64,000 nucleotides of DNA from UBA1413 sp964552955 (GTDB taxonomy: Bacteria; Bacteroidota; Bacteroidia; Bacteroidales; Prolixibacteraceae): NCBI GenBank assembly GCA_964552955.1, contig CAZKIU010000008.1:1-64000 (forward strand). Reading direction: 5' to 3'. Made by a program: the position numbers and the translations under genes. The stretch's first letter is position 1; each line of letters opens with the position of its first letter. A model generated the notes under the pieces. It saw nothing but the letters and a program-made list of their open reading frames with translations, was not told the DNA's origin and did not search any database. Below are positions 33,819-40,700 of the stretch, piece after piece.

Positions 33819-34925
33819 TTAAGGGTGGGCAGGTGTTGTCGGGGGGTGGCCGGTGTAAACCCGGGGTTCAGTTTCACCGCGGGCGACACGGAGGGCATTC
33901 ATGGCCAGGGCCTGCAACTCGTCTTCTCCGGGGTAAATATGCACAGGAGCAATGAAGGTAGTCCGGGCAGTTAGATAATCGGTCAGATACCGGTTATGCG
34001 CCAGTCCGCCCGTGAGCAGGATGGCATCTACGTTTCCGGAGAGGACCACCGCCATTTCACCAATAAGTTTAGCCACCTGGTAGCCCAGGGCATCCTGGAT
34101 CAGCCGGGCCTGGGGATCTCCGGTTTCTGCCAGGCGTTGCACTTCCTGGGCATTGTTGGTACCCAGGTAGCCCACATAGCCTCCCTCTCCCACTACCATG
34201 CGCATGATCTGCTCGCGGGTGAACTTACCGGAGAAACAGAGTTCTACCACCTGGTAAACGGGGAGGGTTCCCGACCGTTCCGGACTGAAGGGGCCTTCGC
34301 CGTTGAGGGCGTTGTTGACATCGATGACCCTTCCCTTTTTGTGGGCCCCCACAGAAATCCCTCCACCGAGGTGGGTCACGATCAGGTTCATCTCCTCGTA
34401 GGCCTGTCCCACTTTCCGGGCGTGTAGCCGGGCAATGGCTTTCTGGTTGAGGGCGTGAAAAATGGAAACCCTTTCAAAACGGGGATGACCGGCAATACGG
34501 GCGATCTCCTCCAGTTCATCGGTAACGACCGGGTCGGCAATATAGGCTTTGGCACCGGGGATCTGCAGGGCCACATAGTCGGCGATGAGAGGTCCCAGGT
34601 TACTGGCATGCTGCCCCATCACCCCTTCACGGGCATGCTCCAGCATCAGGTTGTTCACCAGGTAAACACCCGACTCCATGGGCCACGTCAGCCCTCCCCT
34701 TCCGATGATGTGCTTGATGGAGTCAACGCTAATCCCCTCCTCCACCAGCGCGTCTATTATCAGGCCCTTGCGGAAATCAAACTGATCTACGATACTCCTG
34801 TACTTTGAAATCTCTTCAATGCTGTGGCGCAGGGTCTTGACCAGGACAGGGTTCTCCCCCTCATAGACGGCAAATTTTGTGGATGTGGATCCCGGATTAA
34901 CAGCCAGTACAAGAATATCGCTCAT
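33819..34925 (-). CDS. buk: butyrate kinase
   Basis: Forms ATP from butyryl phosphate (or branched-chain acyl phosphates) and releases the acid. The 368-residue ASKHA-fold kinase has the phosphate-1 motif VNPGSTSTKFAVYE at the start, GRGGLTWP near residue 90, the motif THLGGGISVGAH and the late LTGGLAHNR adenosine motif. The gene is 15 bases behind ptb and 15 bases ahead of the antiporter copy, so all are one transcript. Relatives often prefer isobutyrate or isovalerate, so the true substrate may be branched. Confidence 0.93.
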   Translation of the reverse strand: MSDILVLAVNPGSTSTKFAVYEGENPVLVKTLRHSIEEISKYRSIVDQFDFRKGLIIDALVEEGISVDSIKHIIGRGGLTWPMESGVYLVNNLMLEHAREGVMGQHASNLGPLIADYVALQIPGAKAYIADPVVTDELEEIARIAGHPRFERVSIFHALNQKAIARLHARKVGQAYEEMNLIVTHLGGGISVGAHKKGRVIDVNNALNGEGPFSPERSGTLPVYQVVELCFSGKFTREQIMRMVVGEGGYVGYLGTNNAQEVQRLAETGDPQARLIQDALGYQVAKLIGEMAVVLSGNVDAILLTGGLAHNRYLTDYLTARTTFIAPVHIYPGEDELQALAMNALRVARGETEPRVYTGHPPTTPAHP

Positions 34926-34940
34926 AACATCATCTTTAGG

Positions 34941-35843
34941 TTACCCCAGCATCGCTGCCAGGGCAATGGAATAGAGTTTGGTCTGCATGGAGTCGCCGCG
35001 GCTGGAGAGGACCAGCGGTACACGGGCTCCAGCAACGATGGCGGCCTGTTCCGAATGGCACATCCGGGCACTCATCTTATAGAAGACATTTCCCGCATCT
35101 ATATTGGGAAAAAGAAGACAGTCTGCATCCCCTGCCACGGGAGAGGTGATTTTCTTGATCGCAGCCGATTCGGCATCCAGGGCCACATCCAGGGCCATAG
35201 GGCCATCCACGAAGGCCCCGCTGATCTGGCCCCGATCGGCCATCTTGGCGATCACCGCGGCATCGGTACAGGCCGGAATAGCGGTCAGCACCTGCTCCGT
35301 GGCCGCAATCAGCGCCACTTTCGGCTTTTCAAGCCCCAATGCCCGGGCCGTCTGAATCAGATAACCCGTCATGATGATCTTCTGGGCCAGATCAGGATAG
35401 GGAATGATCGCCACATCCCCAACGATCAACAATTTATGATAATTCCGGTTTTCCACTACCGTCACATGGCTCAGGACCCCCTTGGGAGGAAGAAGACCAA
35501 AATCCTTGTTGAGAATGGCCTTCATATATTTATCGGTACTCAGCAGTCCTTTCATCATGATGTCGGCTTTGCCTTCTGAGACCAGTTCCACTCCTTTGCG
35601 GGCAGCAGCGTCTTCACCACTCGCCGCTTCAATGGTAAATTTGCCGGCATCCAGCCCCAGGGAGGCACAGGCCGCCCTGATCTGGTCAGGATCTCCGGTC
35701 AGCGTAGCCTTGACGATCCCCTGTTCTACCGCCGCATACACAGCATCCAGGGTATGGTCGTCGATAGCATTCACGGCAACCAGCCGCCGGGTGGGCCTGC
35801 CCTTTACCTTGTCAATGATTTCATCGAGATGTCTGATTTCCAT
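34941..35843 (-). CDS. ptb: phosphate butyryltransferase
   Basis: Transfers butyryl (or branched acyl) groups from CoA to phosphate, feeding butyrate kinase. The 300-residue protein is of the Pta/Ptb fold, with LVAVNAIDDHTLDAV near the start, MMKGLLSTDKYMKAIL near residue 95, SHVTVVENRNYHKLL and the C-terminal RVPLVLSSRGDS. I chose the ATG at 35843; an in-frame GTG at 35876 adds 11 unlikely residues. It starts the second fermentation unit, separated from ackA by a terminator. Confidence 0.93.
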   Translation of the reverse strand: MEIRHLDEIIDKVKGRPTRRLVAVNAIDDHTLDAVYAAVEQGIVKATLTGDPDQIRAACASLGLDAGKFTIEAASGEDAAARKGVELVSEGKADIMMKGLLSTDKYMKAILNKDFGLLPPKGVLSHVTVVENRNYHKLLIVGDVAIIPYPDLAQKIIMTGYLIQTARALGLEKPKVALIAATEQVLTAIPACTDAAVIAKMADRGQISGAFVDGPMALDVALDAESAAIKKITSPVAGDADCLLFPNIDAGNVFYKMSARMCHSEQAAIVAGARVPLVLSSRGDSMQTKLYSIALAAMLG

Positions 35844-35900
35844 AATACGCCTTTTGTATCCAGTTGAGGTTGTCACACGGTAAATTTAACAAATACCCAT

Positions 35901-35923
35901 AAAAAAAAAGGGGCAGCGCCCCT
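35901..35923 (-). terminator. intrinsic terminator after ackA
   Basis: On the minus strand the stem AGGGGC/GCCCCT (35918-35923 and 35909-35914) with loop GCT is followed by nine consecutive T-run bases. It separates pta-hbd-ackA from ptb-buk. Confidence 0.88.
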
Positions 35924-35936
35924 CTTTTCAGATAGT

Positions 35937-37148
35937 TCAGAAATTCTCCTTCTTTTCCCTGATAATAGTTTCGGTATCGAGAGCGATCATCAGCTCCTCG
36001 TTGGTGGGAATCACCATGACTTTGACGCGCGAACCGGGAAGGCTGATTTCCCCCTCTTTTCTGAAGCTCTGGTTCTTCTCCACATCGAGGTCGACGCCCA
36101 GGAATTCCAGTTCTTTGAGGGATTCCTGTCTGATATTGCTTGCATTTTCACCGATTCCGCCGGTAAACACCAGAATGTCAAGTCCCCCCATGGCCGCGGC
36201 GTAAGCCCCGATATATTTCCTCACCCGGTAGCTGTACATCTCCAGGGCGAGGAGGGCTCTTTCGTTACCGGCTTCTGCCGCTTGTTCTATCTCCCTCATA
36301 TCGGAGGAGACCCCCGTCAGCCCGAGCATCCCACTGTGCTTGTTGAACAGCGAGTTGGCCGAACGGAGACCCAGCTCCTCCTTCTCCATAATAAAGGTGA
36401 CCACCCCGATGTCCAGGTCGCCCGCCCGGGTTCCCATAATCAGTCCCTCAATGGGGGTAAATCCCATGGAGGTGTCGACCGACTTTCCGTTTTTGACAGC
36501 GGCAACGGAAGCTCCATTGCCCAGATGGCAGGTGATGATTTTCTGCGTGGTGATATCTCTTCCGAGGAGGTCACACACCCGCTGGCTGACGTAACGGTGG
36601 CTGGTGCCGTGAAACCCATAGCGCCTGATGGCATGCTTCTTATAGAGGATGTAAGGGATGCCATACATGTAGGCATAGGGTTCCATCGTCTGGTGGAAGG
36701 CGGTATCGAAGACCCCCACCTGGGGGATGCCAGGGATCAGCTCTTCCATGGCATAGATCCCCTTGAGGTTCGGCGGATTGTGGAGGGGAGCCAGGCCAAT
36801 ATTCTTCTCGAGAACGGCTTTCACCTCTTCGTCAATATAGACACTTGACTTGAACCGTTCTCCCCCGTGAACCACCCGGTGGCCCACCGCTTCTATTTCA
36901 TCGAGGCTCTTGAGACAGCCATGCTTAACACTGGTCAGTACCCCCAGGATATACTCGATGCCTGCTTTGTGATCGATGATCTCCCCTTCGAAGAGGACCA
37001 CCTGACCATCTTCACGGGTGTGTTTAAGAAAAGAGCCCTTCATGCCTACCTTTTCGATCCCTCCCTTGGAGATCACATGCTGGTCGGTCATGTCAAAAAG
37101 CTGATATTTAATGGAACTGCTCCCGCAATTCAAAACCAATACTTTCAT
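35937..37148 (-). CDS. ackA: acetate kinase
   Basis: Makes ATP and acetate from acetyl phosphate, the main energy-yielding end step of fermentation. The 403-residue protein begins MKVLVLNCGSSSIKYQLFDM and has HRVVHGGE near residue 90, the catalytic FDTAFHQTM, GTSHRYV, HLGNGAS and the late FTGGIGENA. I chose the ATG at 37148, since the open frame upstream does not look coding. It follows the hydroxyacyl-CoA dehydrogenase gene by 19 bases and ends with a terminator. Confidence 0.96.
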   Translation of the reverse strand: MKVLVLNCGSSSIKYQLFDMTDQHVISKGGIEKVGMKGSFLKHTREDGQVVLFEGEIIDHKAGIEYILGVLTSVKHGCLKSLDEIEAVGHRVVHGGERFKSSVYIDEEVKAVLEKNIGLAPLHNPPNLKGIYAMEELIPGIPQVGVFDTAFHQTMEPYAYMYGIPYILYKKHAIRRYGFHGTSHRYVSQRVCDLLGRDITTQKIITCHLGNGASVAAVKNGKSVDTSMGFTPIEGLIMGTRAGDLDIGVVTFIMEKEELGLRSANSLFNKHSGMLGLTGVSSDMREIEQAAEAGNERALLALEMYSYRVRKYIGAYAAAMGGLDILVFTGGIGENASNIRQESLKELEFLGVDLDVEKNQSFRKEGEISLPGSRVKVMVIPTNEELMIALDTETIIREKKENF

Positions 37149-37167
37149 AATGCAATGGTAATAAGGG

Positions 37168-38139
37168 TTAGCAAGGTTTGGGTTTGACGCTGAGACGGTT
37201 GCCTTCTGCATCGTAGGCATAAAATCCCTGTCCGGCCGACACCCCAAAGTGTTTGGCCCTGACCAGCTTCTTGATCAGCGGTGAGGGTTTATACCTCACA
37301 TCTCCGAACTCGCTGTAGATATTCTCCATCCAGCGGACCACCTTGTCGAGTCCGATTTTGTCGGCTACTTCGAAGGGTCCCATCCGCATGCCGAAGCCTA
37401 CGCGCATGGTCAAATCGATGTCTTCCATGGTGCTGACGCCTTCCATGAGGATTTCACAGGATTCATTGAGGGCTACCACAAAGAGCCGTATGCTGATCAG
37501 CCCCGCCGACTCCTCTACAGGAATGATGGTCCGGTTGATGAGTTTTACGAATTTGCATACCTTTTGGTAGGTCTCTTCGGAAGTATAGAGCCCTTTAACG
37601 ACCTCGACGATCCGCGCATCGGGCGAGTTGACAAAGAAATGGAGGCTGATGCAGCGGTCCTTATAGAGCATGTCAGAAGCCAGTTCAGTGATGATCACGG
37701 TGGTGGAGTTGGTGGCGATGATGCATTCCCGGTCCACCACAGACTCAATCTTCCTGAAAATCTCCTTGCGTTCCTTGATTTTGATACCGCGGTCGACCGG
37801 GCGGATGGCTTCGATGACGAAGTCGCACCCCTTGAGCATTTCGTATTCGGTAGTTCCGGTGATCCGGCTCAGGTGGGCCCTTTTTTCGCTTTCGGTGAGC
37901 CCCCAATGGGAGATTCTGTGGTCCATCATACGGGTGATGCCGGCAAAGGCTTCCGCTATCTTCTCCTGGGAGACTTCAATAAACACGACTTCCAGACCGT
38001 AGTAGGAGGCCACCCTGGCCATATTCTGCCCCACCAGTCCGCATCCGATGATGCCGATTTTAGAGAAGAGGGCATTGGATTTTCCTTTTTTGCTGAGCCC
38101 GAAATCCTCGATAGGCTCCCTGATTATTTCACTGGCCAT
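37168..38139 (-). CDS. 3-hydroxyacyl-CoA (3-hydroxybutyryl-CoA) dehydrogenase
   Basis: Reduces acetoacetyl-CoA to 3-hydroxybutyryl-CoA or acts in the reverse sense. The 323-residue protein has an unusual 27-residue N-terminal extension ahead of the Rossmann start IGIIGCGLVGQNMARVA. The catalytic region ATNSTTVIITELAS and LHFFVNSPDARIVEV (usual form HFFNP) are present, as is the C-terminal domain (RVGFGMRMGPFEVADKIGLD). The asparagine-proline of HFxNP is replaced by VNSP, a departure that may affect activity or specificity. It sits between pta and ackA with short gaps; no thiolase, crotonase or acyl-CoA dehydrogenase is present nearby. Confidence 0.85.
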   Translation of the reverse strand: MASEIIREPIEDFGLSKKGKSNALFSKIGIIGCGLVGQNMARVASYYGLEVVFIEVSQEKIAEAFAGITRMMDHRISHWGLTESEKRAHLSRITGTTEYEMLKGCDFVIEAIRPVDRGIKIKERKEIFRKIESVVDRECIIATNSTTVIITELASDMLYKDRCISLHFFVNSPDARIVEVVKGLYTSEETYQKVCKFVKLINRTIIPVEESAGLISIRLFVVALNESCEILMEGVSTMEDIDLTMRVGFGMRMGPFEVADKIGLDKVVRWMENIYSEFGDVRYKPSPLIKKLVRAKHFGVSAGQGFYAYDAEGNRLSVKPKPC

Positions 38140-38149
38140 AGAATTAAGG

Positions 38150-39151
38150 TTAAAAGGTTGCGGCAGCCTGGTTGGCGGTGATAGCTACCATGTTCACAAT
38201 GTCGGTGACGGAACACCCCCGGGATAGGTCATTGATAGGGGCAGCCATCCCCTGGAGTACCGGACCAATGGCTTCGGCCCGGGCCAGGCGCTGGACCAGT
38301 TTATAACCGATGTTGCCCGATTCAAGGGTGGGGAAAACGAGGATGTTGGCTCTGCCGGCGACCTCGCTTCCGGGGGCTTTGAGTTGAGCCACTTCCTTGA
38401 CCAGGGCGGCATCAACCTGAAGTTCCCCTTCGATCTTCAATTCCGGATCCATTTCCCTGGCCTTGCGGGTGGCGTTGACCACCTTGTCGACCATGATATG
38501 GGAGGCGCTTCCTTTGGTCGAAAAACTGAGCATGGCTACCCGCGGTTCCAGTCCCACAATGGCCTTGGCCGTCCGCGCCGTAGTCACGGCGATCTCTGCC
38601 AGCTGGTTTTCATCAGGGTCGGGCAGCACCGCACAATCGGCAAAGACAAGAATTCCTTCATGACCAATGTTGGGGTCATTGAGGAACATCAGAAAGGCCC
38701 CTGAGACCACACTGACACCCGGCAGGGTTTTAACATACTGGAAGGCAGGCCTCAGCACATCGCCGGTAGCGTTGATGGCTCCCGCCAGCTCACCGTCAGC
38801 ATCCCCCGCCTTGATCATCAGCGGGGCAAAATAGAGCGGATTGTTCAGCAACCCCAATGCCTCTTCCATGGTCACCCCCTTGGTCTTCCTGATCTCCACC
38901 ATCATGCCGGCATACTTCTCCCGCCGGGAATCGGTGGCCGGATCGACCAACGTGGCCTGGGTCAGGTTGACCCCCAGCTTCTCTGCCTCCGCTCTGATCT
39001 CTGTAGGATTCCCCAGAATAATCAGCTTGGCAATGCCTTCTTTCAGAATAATATCTGCAGCACGCAGGGTACGCGGCTCCAACCCCTCGGGCAGAACGAT
39101 CCTCTTTTGTGCCTTCTTCGCGTTCGCGATAATTTCCTGTAAAACCTTCAT
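38150..39151 (-). CDS. pta: phosphate acetyltransferase
   Basis: Converts acetyl-CoA and phosphate to acetyl phosphate, the partner step of acetate kinase. The 333-residue protein is the short, single-domain form, with RIVLPEGLEPRTLRAA at the start, VSGAFLMFLNDP near residue 150, FSTKGSASH near 210 and LVFPTLESGNIGYKLVQRL near 275. It leads the unit with the dehydrogenase (10 bases apart) and ackA. A promoter element and an inverted repeat lie upstream at 39242-39288. Confidence 0.95.
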   Translation of the reverse strand: MKVLQEIIANAKKAQKRIVLPEGLEPRTLRAADIILKEGIAKLIILGNPTEIRAEAEKLGVNLTQATLVDPATDSRREKYAGMMVEIRKTKGVTMEEALGLLNNPLYFAPLMIKAGDADGELAGAINATGDVLRPAFQYVKTLPGVSVVSGAFLMFLNDPNIGHEGILVFADCAVLPDPDENQLAEIAVTTARTAKAIVGLEPRVAMLSFSTKGSASHIMVDKVVNATRKAREMDPELKIEGELQVDAALVKEVAQLKAPGSEVAGRANILVFPTLESGNIGYKLVQRLARAEAIGPVLQGMAAPINDLSRGCSVTDIVNMVAITANQAAATF

Positions 39152-39241
39152 TACTGTTATATATTGGTTGATATTATCCTATGTACTGAACTCCTCGACC
39201 GGCCTGCTTTCGCCACCGTTTATCCGGGGAGCATTCATTCA

Positions 39242-39288
39242 CAAAAGTAGGCAATTTACCACCCTAATTTATGCCAAAAAGCATAAAT
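39242..39288 (-). promoter_or_regulatory. pta promoter element and 22-bp inverted repeat
   Basis: Minus-strand TACTTTTG (39242-39249) fits TAnnTTTG and lies 91 bases ahead of the pta start. Directly upstream, ATTTATGC (39267-39274) and GCATAAAT (39281-39288) form a perfect inverted repeat with a six-base spacer, the geometry of CRP/FNR-family sites, at the place where an activator or repressor would act. No -33 TTG is at the usual distance, consistent with activator dependence. The rest of the 301-bp gap between pta and rplT holds no gene. Confidence 0.5.
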
Positions 39289-39394
39289 CCGGCAAAGCCT
39301 TTAAAATATAAGGCTGCCTGCAGGGATACTCCGCCTTCCCAAGATCACTGGTGGCCACAGTATTAACGGCAACTCATGCCAGAACCGCGTTAAA

Positions 39395-39421
39395 ATGAAA
39401 AACCCGGGAAAGGTTCCCGGG
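39395..39421 (-). terminator. terminator of the thrS-infC-rpmI-rplT operon
   Basis: Stem CCCGGGAA/TTCCCGGG (39403-39410, 39414-39421) with a three-base loop. On the minus strand it is followed by five T and a T-rich stretch, 32 bases beyond rplT. Confidence 0.88.
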
Positions 39422-39452
39422 TCAGCCACTTATTTCACCGTTAAGAATTGTA

Positions 39453-39797
39453 TTATTTCACCTTGGCTACAATTGCCTTGAAAGCTTCCGGGTGGTTCAT
39501 GGCCAGGTCGGCCAGTACCTTGCGGTTGATTTCCACGTTGTTCTTTTTCAGCAGATCGATCAGCCTGGAATAGGAAAATCCTTCCAGACGGGCGGCTGCA
39601 TTGATGCGCTGGATCCAGAGGCCACGGAAATTCCGCTTTTTCTGTTTCCTGTCGCGGTAAGCGTACTGCTGACCTTTTTCCCAGGTGTTCTTGGCAACTG
39701 TCCAGACATTTTTACGAGAACCGAAATAACCTCTTGTCAGTTTCAGTAATTTTTTCCTTCGGGCTCGTGATGCTACATGATTTACACTTCTTGGCAT
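39453..39797 (-). CDS. rplT: 50S ribosomal protein L20
   Basis: Binds 23S rRNA early in large-subunit assembly. The 114-residue protein is full length with the typical MPRSVNHVASRARRKKLLKLT start, GYFGSRKNVWTVAKN and the C-terminal globular part (RINAAARLEGFSYSRLID). It is the last gene of the thrS-infC-rpmI-rplT operon and is followed by the operon terminator. In other bacteria L20 represses its own operon; no obvious mimic structure was identified here. Confidence 0.97.
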   Translation of the reverse strand: MPRSVNHVASRARRKKLLKLTRGYFGSRKNVWTVAKNTWEKGQQYAYRDRKQKKRNFRGLWIQRINAAARLEGFSYSRLIDLLKKNNVEINRKVLADLAMNHPEAFKAIVAKVK

Positions 39798-39889
39798 ACT
39801 TTTTCTTTTTTTGGTGAAGGGCGCCCGTCGCCGGAACTTATGGCCACATCACCGGGTTATCAACTCTTTTTAATTCTTGGGGTAAGATC

Positions 39890-40087
39890 TTATTTCATGT
39901 TCAACATCAGCTTCACATTGGAGACGTTGGTGCTGTCGATGGTCGTCCAGTACCCGAGATTCCGCTTGCGCTTGGTGCTCTTCTTCGTCAGAATGTGACT
40001 CTTGTAAGCATGTTTTCTTTTGATCTTGCCGGTTCCGGTGAGTTTGAATCTCTTCTTGGCACCGGAATTGGTTTTCATTTTTGGCAT
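39890..40087 (-). CDS. rpmI: 50S ribosomal protein L35
   Basis: A 65-residue basic ribosomal protein, MPKMKTNSGAKKRFKLTGTG at the start and HILTKKSTKRKRNLG further on, of normal length for Bacteroidota. It is 33 bases downstream of infC and 92 bases ahead of rplT. Confidence 0.97.
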   Translation of the reverse strand: MPKMKTNSGAKKRFKLTGTGKIKRKHAYKSHILTKKSTKRKRNLGYWTTIDSTNVSNVKLMLNMK

Positions 40088-40120
40088 TTTACTCCTTTTT
40101 AAAGTAATTACTTGTACGTG

Positions 40121-40681
40121 CTATTTCTTTTTCGGTGAAATAAACATGGTCATTCTTTTACCTTCCAGTTTGGGAAGTTGTTCTACCTTCCCGAATTCCT
40201 CCAGAAGGGTGGCAAATTTGAGGAGGAGGATTTCTCCCTGCTCCTTGAAGAGGATGGAACGTCCTTTGAAGAAGACGAAAGCTTTGACTTTAGCGCCTTC
40301 CTGGAGGAATTTCTCAGCGTGCCGGAGCTTGAAATTGAAATCGTGGTCATCGGTTTGCGGACCGAAACGGATCTCTTTCACCACCACCTGCACGGTTTTG
40401 GCCTTTATCTCCTTTTGTTTCTTTTTCTGCTGGTAAAGGAACTTGGAATAATCGATCACGCGGCAGACCGGCGGGTCGGCTTTGGGTGAGATCTCGACAA
40501 GGTCCAAATCCATGGAGTCGGCGATCTTCAGGGCATCGCGCAGGGAGTAAACCCCGGGATTCTCCAGGTTATCCCCTACCAGGCGCACTTGTTGTACCCT
40601 GATTTTCTCATTGACCCTGTAATTCCCGGTGTCGTTATTGTCCGGTCTGTCGGGTCGCGTCAAAGCTTTCTTGATAGCTAT
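40121..40681 (-). CDS. infC: translation initiation factor IF-3, probably starting at ATA
   Basis: Keeps ribosomal subunits apart and proofreads initiation. Both domains are complete (from NEKIRVQQVRLVGDN; IDYSKFLYQQKKKQKEIKAK linker; EIRFGPQTDDHDFNFKL). No ATG fits the N-terminus. In-frame candidates are TTG 40663, ATC 40675 and ATA 40681. A perfect AAGGAGG (40691-40697), rare in this phylum, lies 9 bases before the ATA but 27 before the TTG. Starting at ATA gives MAIKKALTRPD, like the MAI start of many Bacteroidota IF-3 proteins, in 186 residues. Rare start codons in infC let IF-3 repress its own translation in other bacteria. The gene follows thrS by 19 bases. Confidence 0.93.
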   Translation of the reverse strand: MAIKKALTRPDRPDNNDTGNYRVNEKIRVQQVRLVGDNLENPGVYSLRDALKIADSMDLDLVEISPKADPPVCRVIDYSKFLYQQKKKQKEIKAKTVQVVVKEIRFGPQTDDHDFNFKLRHAEKFLQEGAKVKAFVFFKGRSILFKEQGEILLLKFATLLEEFGKVEQLPKLEGKRMTMFISPKKK

Positions 40682-40697
40682 AGGTCAGATCCTCCTT
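40679..40697 (-). promoter_or_regulatory. strong Shine-Dalgarno and ATA start of infC
   Basis: AAGGAGG (40691-40697), nine bases, then ATA (40679-40681). It begins three bases beyond the thrS stop codon. It decides the infC start against the TTG at 40661-40663. Confidence 0.65.
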
Positions 40698-40700
40698 AAA

